A stretch of DNA of 18,104 bases from an uncultured Candidatus Melainabacteria bacterium (lineage in GTDB: Bacteria; Cyanobacteriota; Vampirovibrionia; Gastranaerophilales; Gastranaerophilaceae), in contig CAKUZW010000012.1 of NCBI GenBank assembly GCA_934718135.1, positions 1 through 18,104 of the forward strand. Direction: 5' to 3'. The notes below the pieces were generated by a model, which worked only from the letters and a program-made list of their open reading frames with translations, was not told where the DNA came from and searched no databases. Positions 1 to 6,735 of the stretch are shown piece by piece. Position 1 is the first letter of the stretch. Every line of letters starts with the position of its first letter. The position numbers were made by a program, and so were the translations under genes.

Positions 1-71
1 GTTTCAAATAATTTGACAGGTTGCACTGCATAAGTGTATTGTCGTTGTATTTCGTCAATTTTGTTAAACAT
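1..71 (-). CDS. 5' end of an unrecognised gene, cut by the window edge
   Basis: A minus-strand frame opens with ATG at 71 and stays open to the window edge, giving 23 residues that begin MFNKIDEIQRQY. A purine-rich GAGAGAG stretch lies just upstream and could serve as ribosome binding site. It follows the YjbR-like gene by 73 bp in the same direction, so it could be the third gene of that operon. I do not recognise the fragment, and there is too little to assign a function. The start and frame are plausible rather than certain. Confidence 0.5.
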   Translation of the reverse strand, partial: MFNKIDEIQRQYTYAVQPVKLFE

Positions 72-144
72 AATTAATCTCTCTCAAATTAATAAAGGAT
101 TGAACGTTGGAGATTTTTCAATTTTATAAAATATTTTTACAATC

Positions 145-486
145 TTAACGTTTTTTCTTAGGGGCGGTAATTTCAAAAGATATTTTGATAAGTTCTGAGA
201 GCGTTTCAGGAGGAATATTATTAACTTCAATAGTACACCAATGCTTTTTGTTCATATGCCATGCTGGTTTGACAGAGGTGAATTGGTCTTTCAGAATTGG
301 TATTAAATCTGGTGGGCATTTGAGATTTATGCAAAGCTCATTGTCCATTGTGAAGATTAATCCAAACCATTTGTTGTTCGATTTGTGTCGCATAACGACA
401 GTAGAAGAATACTCGTCCTTGAAGGGGCGAGTATCAATTGCGTCTTTGTTTACTTTGCATTTTTTTATGAGATCTTGTTGATTCAT
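145..486 (-). CDS. MmcQ/YjbR-family (CyaY-like fold) protein
   Basis: The product is 113 residues, the usual length for the YjbR/MmcQ family of small single-domain proteins with a double-wing, CyaY-like fold, often annotated as DNA-binding without proven function. Family features include the RPF/DEYSS segment near residues 20-30, the hydrophobic strand NKWFGLIFTM, LNLK-like LCINLKCPP near the middle, and an aromatic-rich AWHMNKKHWCTIEV strand around residues 75-88. It ends in a basic KKKR tail. Its ATG shares one base with the stop codon of the upstream DUF151 gene (TAATG), so the two are translationally coupled. No enzymatic motif is visible. Assignment is by overall pattern, so the family is fairly sure and the role is unknown. 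Confidence 0.75.
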   Translation of the reverse strand: MNQQDLIKKCKVNKDAIDTRPFKDEYSSTVVMRHKSNNKWFGLIFTMDNELCINLKCPPDLIPILKDQFTSVKPAWHMNKKHWCTIEVNNIPPETLSELIKISFEITAPKKKR

Positions 487-1001
487 TATTGATCGCTTTC
501 GTGGTGATCATTATCCTTCATAAGTCTTGCAAAATCAGAAGGCTTAATGCTTTGTACAAAGTTTTTAAATTCTTCAGCTTCTTCTGCATCTTTAGCACTA
601 TCAGTTGAAACAGATCCGTTAGAAAGAACATTTGCGGTAACAAAAATAGGTGCATCGATTCTTATTGCAACAGCGATAGCATCTGATGGACGAGAATCGA
701 TTTCAATTTCTTTACCTTCAGAATCTTCTAAAAAGATTGTTGCGTAGTAAGTTTCCTTTTCAACGTCATTAATTTCAACTTTTGAAAGTTTATAGCCAGT
801 TTTTTCAATAATGCTAATTATCAAATCGTGGGTCATTGGACGGGTAACGGATAAGTTTTCGATTTTTCTGATGATAGAGCTAGCTTCAGCAGAGCCAATC
901 CAGATAGGTAAAGCACGTCTATTTTCTTTGTCGTGAAGGACAACGATAGGAGAACCAGTTCTTGTATCAAGGGCAATACCCATAACTTTCATTTCAATCA
1001 T
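486..1001 (-). CDS. bifunctional nuclease domain (BFN, DUF151) protein
   Basis: The 171-residue product matches the DUF151/bifunctional nuclease family throughout: MIEMKVMGIALD at the N-terminus, RRALPIWIG near residue 30, RPMTHDL near 55 and SRPSDAIAVAIR around 103-114. A short acidic C-terminal tail follows, ending in FVQSIKPSDFARL. The FV..(I/L)(K/R)P.DF tail and the (R)P(M/L)THDL motif are typical of cyanobacterial-lineage members, which is the main taxonomic hint in the window. Plant members were described as dual DNase/RNase proteins; the bacterial role is poorly defined. It is the first gene of a leftward operon with the YjbR-like gene. The start could also be the internal ATG at codon 4, but the first ATG has a GAGAGG sequence upstream. 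Confidence 0.88.
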   Translation of the reverse strand: MIEMKVMGIALDTRTGSPIVVLHDKENRRALPIWIGSAEASSIIRKIENLSVTRPMTHDLIISIIEKTGYKLSKVEINDVEKETYYATIFLEDSEGKEIEIDSRPSDAIAVAIRIDAPIFVTANVLSNGSVSTDSAKDAEEAEEFKNFVQSIKPSDFARLMKDNDHHESDQ

Positions 1002-1034
1002 AATAAAATAAACCTCTCTAATAATATTATTAAT

Positions 1035-1063
1035 ATCTTAAGTCAAGCAATATTTATGGTCAA
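1035..1063 (-). promoter_or_regulatory. putative sigma70 promoter for the DUF151-yjbR operon
   Basis: On the minus strand TTGACC (1063-1058) and TAAGAT (1040-1035) are spaced by 17 bp, each with four or five matches to consensus. Transcription from here would give a leader of about 25 bases that keeps the GAGAGG ribosome binding site. An alternative -35 box TTGACT lies at 1046-1041 but would start the RNA inside that site. Sequence-only prediction. Confidence 0.4.
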
Positions 1064-1148
1064 TAGTAAGGATAGTGGAGAAAACTGGAGGGAAATAGAA
1101 GAAAAATAATGGGGTATTTACGAAAAAAAATATTTATGGTACAATAGT
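1049..1148. repeat. short imperfect direct repeat around the tRNA promoter
   Basis: AATATTTATGGT followed by CAATAGT occurs at 1049-1067 and again at 1129-1148, 80 bp apart. The second copy has one inserted A, which creates the TGGTACAAT extended -10 element of the tRNA promoter. It may be a local duplication of promoter sequence. Confidence 0.55.
1117..1145 (+). promoter_or_regulatory. putative extended -10 promoter for tRNA-Ser
   Basis: TTTACG at 1117-1122 and TACAAT at 1140-1145 are separated by 17 bp, and TGG precedes the -10 hexamer, matching an extended TGn -10 element. The predicted start near 1152 leaves a leader of about 45 bases before the mature tRNA at 1197. The leader contains a small TCCG/CGGA hairpin. 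Confidence 0.55.
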
Positions 1149-1196
1149 TTCAGTAATCCGCAAGTCGGAGAATGATAACTAAATACGATGAATCTT

Positions 1197-1286
1197 GGAG
1201 AAGTGGCCGAGTAGGCTTAAGGCGGCACCCTGCTAAGGTGTTGTATGGGGTTACCTGTACCGTGGGTTCGAATCCCACCTTCTCCG
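1197..1286 (+). tRNA. tRNA-Ser (anticodon GCU)
   Basis: A complete 90-nt class II cloverleaf is visible. The acceptor stem GGAGAAG (1197-1203) pairs with CTTCTCC (1279-1285), followed by discriminator G1286. The seven-base anticodon loop CTGCTAA (1230-1236) carries GCT at 1232-1234. A long variable arm, as expected for serine, spans about 1242-1261. The T arm has GTGGG/CCCAC around the loop TTCGAAT (1267-1273). CCA is not encoded; the gene runs directly into a T-rich stretch. It reads AGC/AGU codons. It lies just outside the left repeat of the island. Confidence 0.97.
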
Positions 1287-1329
1287 TTTTTTAGTCGGAA
1301 CTTAGAGAATAAGTGAAGATAGAATTTAC

Positions 1330-1356
1330 AAAAACCGCCTCAATAAGGCGGTTTTT
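1330..1356. terminator. bidirectional rho-independent terminator after the tRNA
   Basis: AAAAACCGCC (1330-1339) pairs with GGCGGTTTTT (1347-1356) around a seven-base loop. The GC-rich core is flanked by A5 on the left and T5 on the right, so it can act in both directions. On the plus strand it would end the tRNA transcript and insulate the island from it. Confidence 0.85.
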
Positions 1357-1423
1357 AGCATGTGATTTTATTTAGAGAATTTTTATTGCTAAATTCTGGT
1401 TCTTTTTTATCAAAAATTCTTCC

Positions 1424-1457
1424 AAATTCTCTTTTTCAAATTTTCAAGGTGCAGATT
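1424..1457 (+). repeat. left copy of the 34-bp direct repeat (putative attL)
   Basis: This 34-bp stretch begins AAATTCTCTTTTTC and ends CAAGGTGCAGATT. It is identical at every base to 17861-17894, in the same orientation. Flanking sequence diverges immediately on the right; on the left only scattered similarity remains. It contains a tandem TTTTCAAA/TTTTCAAG pair. It lies between the tRNA terminator and the recombinase gene, which suggests an attachment-site core. Confidence 0.75.
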
Positions 1458-1496
1458 GGTTTTATTTTATTTCTAAAATTATATTTAAAACACTGC

Positions 1497-1520
1497 ATAA
1501 ATTTACTAGTTGAAATTTAT
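1497..1520. promoter_or_regulatory. perfect inverted repeat upstream of the recombinase (candidate operator or recombinase site)
   Basis: ATAAATTT (1497-1504) and AAATTTAT (1513-1520) form a perfect 8-bp inverted repeat with an eight-base centre. ACTGC lies just before the left arm and again just after the right arm. It is 67 bp upstream of the recombinase start codon. The geometry fits a dimeric repressor site or a tyrosine-recombinase core; neither is shown by sequence alone. No convincing -35/-10 pair was found in this interval. Confidence 0.35.
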
Positions 1521-1586
1521 TACTGCAGTTGAAGGTTATTTAAAGTAAAAAAAGGGGGTGTTGGAATTAAAAGAAAGGAGTACACT

Positions 1587-2126
1587 TTGAGTACAGTAGA
1601 ACCAATTAGAAAAATTGAAAATTTAAAAAAGATTGAGAAAATTTTATCCAAAAACAAAAGAGATTTATTGTTTTTTACGATAGGAACTAATTGTGGATTA
1701 AGAATTTCGGATATTTTAGCCCTCAATGTTGGAGATGTAAAAGGGCGTAATTATATCCAAATCACAGAAAAGAAAACTGGTAAATTTAAGAAATTTCCAA
1801 TCAATGCCAAATTGAAACCAATGTTAGCAGAATTTACAAAAGGTCGAAAAATTAAAGAGCCTTTATTTGTTACTAAATTCAAGAATAGATTAGAGCGAGT
1901 TGCTGCTTATAAAATTATAAATAGAGCCTGCAAAGAAGCTGGATTAGAAGAAACTGTCGGAACTCATACTCTCAGAAAAACATTTGGCTATCACCATTAC
2001 CAAAAGTTTAAAGATGTTGCAATGTTACAAAAAATATTTAACCATTTTAGTCCTGAAATTACACTAAGATACATTGGAATAGAACAAGCACAAATCGAAG
2101 ATAGCTACAATAATTTTATCCTGTAA
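1587..2126 (+). CDS. minimal tyrosine recombinase/integrase (catalytic domain only)
   Basis: The 179-residue protein is a phage-integrase-type catalytic domain without the usual N-terminal SAM-like core-binding domain. It resembles the roughly 180-residue single-domain recombinases of low-GC bacteria. The catalytic set is complete: R39 in GLRISD, a lysine in the hairpin around K63-K66, H127 and R130 in HTLRK, H153 in FNHFS, and nucleophile Y162 in LRYIGI. The start is TTG at 1587, chosen because AAAGGAG ends six bases upstream and an in-frame stop lies close behind. It is the first gene inside the left 34-bp repeat and is followed by a hairpin terminator. Likely role: integration, excision or inversion of the island. 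The family is sure; the target sites are inferred. Confidence 0.9.
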   Translation: MSTVEPIRKIENLKKIEKILSKNKRDLLFFTIGTNCGLRISDILALNVGDVKGRNYIQITEKKTGKFKKFPINAKLKPMLAEFTKGRKIKEPLFVTKFKNRLERVAAYKIINRACKEAGLEETVGTHTLRKTFGYHHYQKFKDVAMLQKIFNHFSPEITLRYIGIEQAQIEDSYNNFIL

Positions 2127-2142
2127 AAGCTTTTATATACAG

Positions 2143-2358
2143 TGTTTGATAACAAAAAATTAAGGCAACAATTTAAGTCAAATGTTGCCTTATTCTTTCT
2201 TAACTGCAATTCATACTCTACCACAAACTTTCAAAGATTTATAGTTATCTCAAAAAATGTTATCAAAATAGCAAAATAAATTAATATTAATTTTTGAAAC
2301 TCAATAATAACAGTCTTTCCCAGAATTGATAACATTTGACTTAATTTGTTGTCAAACA
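2143..2358. repeat. four alternating copies of a TTGATAACA motif between the recombinase genes
   Basis: TTGATAACA occurs at 2146-2154 (+), as its complement TGTTATCAA at 2258-2266, again at 2326-2334 (+), and as the one-mismatch complement TGTTGTCAA at 2347-2355. The outer pair extends to 14 bp: 2143-2156 is the reverse complement of 2345-2358 with one mismatch. The inner pair matches over 12 bp (AAATGTTATCAA and TTGATAACATTT). The nested, alternating layout looks like protein-binding sites, perhaps for the recombinase pair or a regulator of the second operon. Confidence 0.5.
2162..2201 (+). terminator. rho-independent terminator after the recombinase
   Basis: AAGGCAACA (2162-2170) pairs perfectly with TGTTGCCTT (2183-2191) around a 12-base loop, followed by the T-rich tail ATTCTTTCTT. 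It lies 36 bp after the recombinase stop, so it should separate that gene from the paralogue-nuclease operon. Confidence 0.8.
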
Positions 2359-2399
2359 AGTGATGTAAGTGAGAGTAATCTCAGGAAGTTTAGTGAGTC

Positions 2400-2930
2400 G
2401 TGAAGGCAAGTCTACCTATAAAAGATAAAGAAATAATACACAAAATGAAAGATTTGTTTCTTAGTAAGGAAGAAATCAGAGGATACTTGCTTTTTGTCTT
2501 ATCAATTAATACAGGGATTTATTTGAAAGACCTACTAGAGCTAAAAGTTCAAGATGTGAAAAATAAACAATATCTGACAATTGGCAAAAACAAAGTTGTC
2601 CCACTTAGCGATGAAATACAAAAAATTATAAAAAAGGCAATAGAAGGTTGTAAATTAGACACTCCTTTATTTCGAGGGAAAGTAGGACAACGTCTTGATA
2701 GAACCTCTGCCTTTTATATTTTTAAAACGATTTGCGTTGAATTGGGGGTTGATGATAAATATTCAGTCCTATCTTGGCGTAAGACTTTTGCATATCACTA
2801 TTACCAAAAATATAAAGATATATCGTATTTAATGTGGTTGTTTAATCAACATTCAATTGAACAGGCACTAAATTTTATCGGTGAAGAAGAAAATATGAAT
2901 TTAAGGTTTAGAGAAGGAGTGGCATTATGA
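2400..2930 (+). CDS. catalytically inactive tyrosine recombinase paralogue
   Basis: The 176-residue product aligns along its whole length with the preceding recombinase, for example in the shared WRKTF/LRKTF.YH.YQK stretch and LF(N)..S near residue 150. The catalytic residues are largely gone. The first arginine (GLRISD) is Y41 in GIYLKD, the HxxR histidine is L124 while R127 remains, the second histidine position is Q150 with H151 adjacent, and the nucleophilic tyrosine is F159. It should fold and bind DNA but not cleave it. The start is GTG at 2400 (an in-frame stop lies two codons before it) with AGGAAG about 12 bases upstream; ATG at 2445 is an alternative. It overlaps the next gene by four bases (ATGA). 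It may be an accessory, directionality or regulatory partner of the active enzyme; that role is inference. Confidence 0.82.
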   Translation: MKASLPIKDKEIIHKMKDLFLSKEEIRGYLLFVLSINTGIYLKDLLELKVQDVKNKQYLTIGKNKVVPLSDEIQKIIKKAIEGCKLDTPLFRGKVGQRLDRTSAFYIFKTICVELGVDDKYSVLSWRKTFAYHYYQKYKDISYLMWLFNQHSIEQALNFIGEEENMNLRFREGVAL

Positions 2931-3349
2931 TTGAGAACACAAATTCTACTAATAAATATAAATGGGGATATTTAAGAGAAACAGAAAAGCAAGCTCAAAA
3001 AGCTGGAATAAGTGATGTTATCGGTATGCATAGAACCGGTTTAGAAACCTATTTAAAAGCAATATTCCCTAATACAAACGATTGGATTCATGATAAAACA
3101 GTTCCAAATTGTATAAAAAATACAAGACCTGATTATAGAAGTGAATCTTTAAAACTAATTATAGAATTTAATGGCATAGATCACTATACAAAACCAGATG
3201 TCATTTTTAAAAATATTGAAAAAGAAAAAATGTATAAAGAGATGGGATATAAGGTTGTTCAAATTCCGTTTTTAGAAGAAGTTAAAAAGAAAACTTCAAA
3301 AAATTTTGTAAAAAGCTTTTCTCAGTTCATATTAATAGGTCAAGAATAG
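2927..3349 (+). CDS. small PD-(D/E)XK / DUF559-like nuclease
   Basis: The 140-residue protein carries a pattern typical of short PD-(D/E)XK-fold nucleases of the Vsr/DUF559 type. It has a helix with E40 (GLETYLKAIFP), RPDY with D69, then a hydrophobic strand ending in EFNG (E80, N82), followed by DHY (H86). A later strand, GYKVVQIPF, precedes a basic C-terminal helix. The usual lysine of ExK is N82, which also occurs in related families with EF(D/N)G. Its ATG lies within the last codons of the inactive recombinase gene (ATGA overlap), so the two proteins are made together. A role in processing DNA during mobilisation, or in defence of the island, is possible. Fold assignment is moderately sure; substrate is unknown. 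Confidence 0.62.
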   Translation: MIENTNSTNKYKWGYLRETEKQAQKAGISDVIGMHRTGLETYLKAIFPNTNDWIHDKTVPNCIKNTRPDYRSESLKLIIEFNGIDHYTKPDVIFKNIEKEKMYKEMGYKVVQIPFLEEVKKKTSKNFVKSFSQFILIGQE

Positions 3350-3394
3350 AGATTTCATTGCTTGGAAAACAGATTGTGAGGATTGGAAAAAATA

Positions 3395-4810
3395 ATGAAA
3401 ATACTTTACTATAATTGGATACAATTTGATAATGAAAAAAATCAGGGAGGTGGAGTAAATGTGTATCAAAGAAATTTGATAGATTACTTAACTAATAATA
3501 CTGATAATGAAATTTATTTTATAAGTTCTGGTTGGAAATATAATCCACTGAAAACCAAAACATATATAAAACATACAAAAAATATTTTTGGAAATAAATG
3601 TAAGTCATTTGAAATTATCAATTCTTCAATTATGGCACCTGCATTTGCTATGTATATGAATCCTAAAAAATTTATTGAAGACAATGGTTCTTATGAGATT
3701 TTTGATGAATTTTTATCAGAGTATGGTCCATTTGATGTAATACATTTTAATAACATTGAAGGAATTTCTGTAAACGTGTTAAAGTTAAAAGAAAAGTATC
3801 CCACAACAAAATTTATTGTTTCAATCCACAATTATCTTCCAATATGTCCATTAGTTCAGTATTTTCAAAATCATAATAACTGCATTTGTCACAATTACAA
3901 TAAAGGTGATGAGTGCTTACATTGTTCAGAAGTTCTTCCTAATAAAAAAGAATATTATAAACGCTGTAAATATTACTATTATGATAAATATATAGGAAAT
4001 TTAAAATTCTTACGATTTCCATTTAAATTATTCAGCAAGTTTTTTAAAGGTAGAAGTTTAAAATATATTGGTTCTTTTGATAAAATGAATCCAATGGATT
4101 ATGTTGAATATAGAAAACATAATTTAGAAATTATAAACAGATATGCAGATAAAGTTCTAGCCGTTTCGGATAGAGTTCGAAAAATTATGTTAGAACATGG
4201 CTATGACCAACAAAAAGTTGTAACATCATATATCGGTACAAAATTTGCGGAGCAAGAATTAGGACATTCTGTAGCTACTAAGACTAAACCTTTTACAATT
4301 GCTTATCTTGGTTATGAAAGAGTGGATAAAGGTTATTTCTTTTTAATTGATGCTTTATCAAAATTAAACAAAGAAGTTGCATCTAATATTAATGTAGTTC
4401 TAGCAGTTAAAAATATCCACAAAAAAAATGTAGAAAATAAACTCGACAACTTTAATCAAGTTATAATCCACAATGGTTATTCTCATAAAGAATTACAAAA
4501 TATACTAAGTTCCGTAAATTTGGGTATAGTTCCTGTTTTATGGGAAGATAATTTGCCACAAGTAGCAATAGAAATGGTGGCATGCGGTGTTCCAATTTTA
4601 TGTAGTGATTTTGGAGGTGCAAGTGAATTATCAACTAGCAATGCTTTTAAATTCAAAGGTGGAAATGAGCAAGATTTTATCTCTAAATTATTAGAAATTT
4701 ATAATAATACAGAGTTATTGAATGATTATTGGGAAAAACATGTTCCACTAAAAACTATGTCAAAGCATTCAGAAGAACTTATAAAAATTTATGGAGAGGA
4801 TTTATGTTAA
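3395..4810 (+). CDS. GT4-family glycosyltransferase
   Basis: A 471-residue GT-B glycosyltransferase. The N-terminal domain starts MKILYYNW and has the GGGVNVYQRNL loop that commonly follows strand 1 in GT4 enzymes. The C-terminal domain has RVDKGY near residue 309 and the donor-sugar site DNLPQVAIE near 385-393, followed by CGVPIL. In the usual E-x7-E pair the first glutamate is D385. A cysteine cluster (C151, C163, C165, C174, C177), seen in some GT4 proteins after HNYLP, may bind metal. I chose ATG 3395 over TTG 3383 because TTG would sit on its own ribosome binding site and GGA lies eight bases before ATG. It is the first gene of the glycan cluster, 45 bp after the nuclease gene. Sugar specificity cannot be read. 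Confidence 0.85.
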   Translation: MKILYYNWIQFDNEKNQGGGVNVYQRNLIDYLTNNTDNEIYFISSGWKYNPLKTKTYIKHTKNIFGNKCKSFEIINSSIMAPAFAMYMNPKKFIEDNGSYEIFDEFLSEYGPFDVIHFNNIEGISVNVLKLKEKYPTTKFIVSIHNYLPICPLVQYFQNHNNCICHNYNKGDECLHCSEVLPNKKEYYKRCKYYYYDKYIGNLKFLRFPFKLFSKFFKGRSLKYIGSFDKMNPMDYVEYRKHNLEIINRYADKVLAVSDRVRKIMLEHGYDQQKVVTSYIGTKFAEQELGHSVATKTKPFTIAYLGYERVDKGYFFLIDALSKLNKEVASNINVVLAVKNIHKKNVENKLDNFNQVIIHNGYSHKELQNILSSVNLGIVPVLWEDNLPQVAIEMVACGVPILCSDFGGASELSTSNAFKFKGGNEQDFISKLLEIYNNTELLNDYWEKHVPLKTMSKHSEELIKIYGEDLC

Positions 4811-6063
4811 AACATTTACTTTATTATGATTGGCATTTAGATATACGTGCTGGAGGACCTCCGGGGTACTTGGCAAATTTAAGATATGGTTTAGATAGAA
4901 TTCCAAATCCAGAAAATTTTGAAATAGAATTATGGGCATTGAAAAAAAAATATACTAATAATAAAAAATCAAAAATAAAGGATTTTATTAAGAGTAAACC
5001 TCTATTGAAGTTTTTAAGTGCAAATTATCTATCTAAATCTGAAAAAAGATGGTACAAAAATTATGTCCGTTTTTTACAAGATATAGATAATCAATATATT
5101 CAAGATGAAGTTATTGATAAAATAAAAAATGAAGAAATAAAAATGGTTCATTGCAATTATGTAATTGATGCATTAAAAGTCTTGAACACTTTAAAGAGAG
5201 AAAATATTAATGATGTTAAAGTTATCTTAACCTCTCATATGCCAGAAGCTCCTTCTTCTGAAAATTATAATCTAATATTAGAAATGGGATATTCAAAGAG
5301 AAAAGCACAAAAGTTTAGAGAGCTTTGGCAAAATATTGAAAAAAGAGCTTTTTGTGAATCGGATATTCTGATATTCCCATCCCAAGAAGCTATGGAACCA
5401 TATTTTGATACGATCCCAGAGTTTAAAGATTGGATAAAAAATAAAGATGTAAGATTCTTTCAAACAGGCGCAAAAGCATTAGAAACAGCAAAGACTAAAG
5501 ATGTATTAAAAAAACAGTTTAATGTTCCAATTGATAAAAATATTATTGTTTATATTGGAAGGCACAATGAAGTAAAAGGCTATGATGTTTTAGTAAATGC
5601 TGGAAAAAATATTCTACAAAATCGTAAAGATTCAATATTTCTTATTGGAGGGAAAACGAACAATGTAATACCTTATCCAAATGATAAAAATTGGAGAGAA
5701 TTAGGCTGGATTAATCCTGCTGAACTGCTAAAAATCGCAGACGTATTTATTTTGCCAAATAAAAGAACTTACTTTGATTTGATTTTATTAGAGGTCATGT
5801 CTACAGGTACTCCAGTTATCGCAAGCAATACTGGGGGGAATAAGTCCGTTCAACAGGTTACAAATGCACTTATTATGTATGATGGAACTTCTAAAGATTT
5901 AGAAGATAAATTAACAGATTTCTTGAATAAAACAAAAAACGAAAAAAATATGTTATCTAATAAAGTTTTAGACGCATATAAAAATAACTATACTCCAGAA
6001 CTTTTTGCTCAAAGATACATTAATTTGATAGAAAAGATTTATCAAGATTATGGAGTATTATAA
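4804..6063 (+). CDS. GT4-family glycosyltransferase
   Basis: A 419-residue GT-B enzyme. It has the N-terminal loop RAGGPPGYLANL, GRHNEVKGYD near residue 252, a WINPAELLKIADVFILPN segment, and the donor-site helix YFDLILLEVMSTGTP with E330, followed by VIASNTGGN. These are standard GT4 C-terminal-domain features. Its ATG overlaps the preceding gene by seven bases, with GGAGAGGA just upstream, so the start is well supported; the open frame extends further back but without such a site. It would act on the cytoplasmic face of the membrane, adding a sugar to a growing lipid-linked glycan. It shows no close similarity to the preceding GT4 beyond the fold. Specificity unknown. Confidence 0.85.
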   Translation: MLKHLLYYDWHLDIRAGGPPGYLANLRYGLDRIPNPENFEIELWALKKKYTNNKKSKIKDFIKSKPLLKFLSANYLSKSEKRWYKNYVRFLQDIDNQYIQDEVIDKIKNEEIKMVHCNYVIDALKVLNTLKRENINDVKVILTSHMPEAPSSENYNLILEMGYSKRKAQKFRELWQNIEKRAFCESDILIFPSQEAMEPYFDTIPEFKDWIKNKDVRFFQTGAKALETAKTKDVLKKQFNVPIDKNIIVYIGRHNEVKGYDVLVNAGKNILQNRKDSIFLIGGKTNNVIPYPNDKNWRELGWINPAELLKIADVFILPNKRTYFDLILLEVMSTGTPVIASNTGGNKSVQQVTNALIMYDGTSKDLEDKLTDFLNKTKNEKNMLSNKVLDAYKNNYTPELFAQRYINLIEKIYQDYGVL

Positions 6064-6734
6064 TGTTATTTATTCAAAAATTTATAAAGATTTACAAATG
6101 GGAAAAAAATAATAATAAAGTTTTTTTGATAACAAGAGATGGTAAAAAAAAGCTTTTCCCTTTTATAAAAGAGTTAAATATAATTTTTAATGGAAGCAAT
6201 AATACAGTTAGTATTTATGCACCAGTTAAAAATATTCGACAATCTACAATAAGAATCGATGGAAATAACTCTGAATTTATAATCAAATCAAATTGTACAT
6301 TACATTACAATTATTTTTCTTTATATGACTCATCAAAAGTAGAAATTGGTGATAACTTTACTTGTTATGGTGGAAGTTACAGTATTTGTGGACATAGTAA
6401 ACTAACTATTGGTAACAATTGTTTATTTTCTAACAATTTATATTTAAGAACTGATGACGGACATACTATAATAGATAAATTTAGTCATGCCCCTCTTAAT
6501 TCACCAAACGATATTAATATAGGCAACCATGTCTGGGTTGCTACAAAATGTTCCATTTTAAAAGGTTCTAAGATATCCGATAACTCCATAGTTGCTTTGG
6601 GTTCAGTTGTTAACAAAAAATTTGAAACCGAAAATTGTTTGTTGGGGGGGGTATGTGCAAAAATCATCAAAACCAACATATCTTGGGACAATAGGAATTT
6701 TTATGAGTATGTATATGAAATGGAGAAAAACTAA
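6063..6734 (+). CDS. hexapeptide-repeat (left-handed beta-helix) acyltransferase
   Basis: The 223-residue product has hexapeptide-type repeats such as VEIGDNF, LTIGNNCLF and INIGNHVWV. It carries DDGH at 131-134 with the likely catalytic histidine, and SKISDNSIVALGSVV at 169-183, a typical last coil before the GxPAKII-like C-terminus (here GGVCAKII). This is the xenobiotic/maltose O-acetyltransferase superfamily, which in polysaccharide loci usually O- or N-acetylates sugars from acetyl-CoA. The N-terminal 90 residues are a less regular beta-helix. It starts one base into the upstream stop (TAATG). A G8 tract (6644-6651) lies within the codons for L194-G195-G196, so slippage would replace the last 27 residues. 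The family is sure; the acceptor is unknown. Confidence 0.85.
   Translation: MLFIQKFIKIYKWEKNNNKVFLITRDGKKKLFPFIKELNIIFNGSNNTVSIYAPVKNIRQSTIRIDGNNSEFIIKSNCTLHYNYFSLYDSSKVEIGDNFTCYGGSYSICGHSKLTIGNNCLFSNNLYLRTDDGHTIIDKFSHAPLNSPNDINIGNHVWVATKCSILKGSKISDNSIVALGSVVNKKFETENCLLGGVCAKIIKTNISWDNRNFYEYVYEMEKN
6644..6651 (+). repeat. G8 homopolymer inside the acyltransferase gene
   Basis: Eight consecutive G residues occur in a region of about 30% GC. As written, the acyltransferase ends normally at 6734. Loss of one G would put translation into the frame that runs without a stop through 6735 into the downstream GT2 gene, producing one fused polypeptide. Tracts of this kind act as contingency loci in other bacteria; here the claim rests on sequence only. 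Confidence 0.6.
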
Positions 6735-6735
6735 T

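Noticed and set aside
185..481. Plus-strand open frame opposite the YjbR-like gene
   Set aside because: It is fully antisense to a gene with a clear family pattern and shows no family features of its own.
1262..1286. tRNA-Ser 3' end as the attachment core
   Set aside because: No second copy of the tRNA 3' end was found near the right boundary or elsewhere in the window.
1424..1457. The 34-bp repeat as a dif/XerCD chromosome-dimer site
   Set aside because: It lacks the two 11-bp inverted arms around a short centre expected of dif, and it occurs twice in 16 kb.
4729..4803. Earlier start for the second GT4 gene
   Set aside because: The extra codons overlap the end of the first GT4 gene and lack a ribosome binding site, whereas ATG 4804 has GGAGAGGA and begins the expected first beta strand.
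6592..6735. Longer N-terminus for the GT2 glycosyltransferase
   Set aside because: The extra residues overlap the acyltransferase in another frame and look random. GT2 proteins start at the MISIILPIYN strand. The overlap matters only as a possible slippage fusion.
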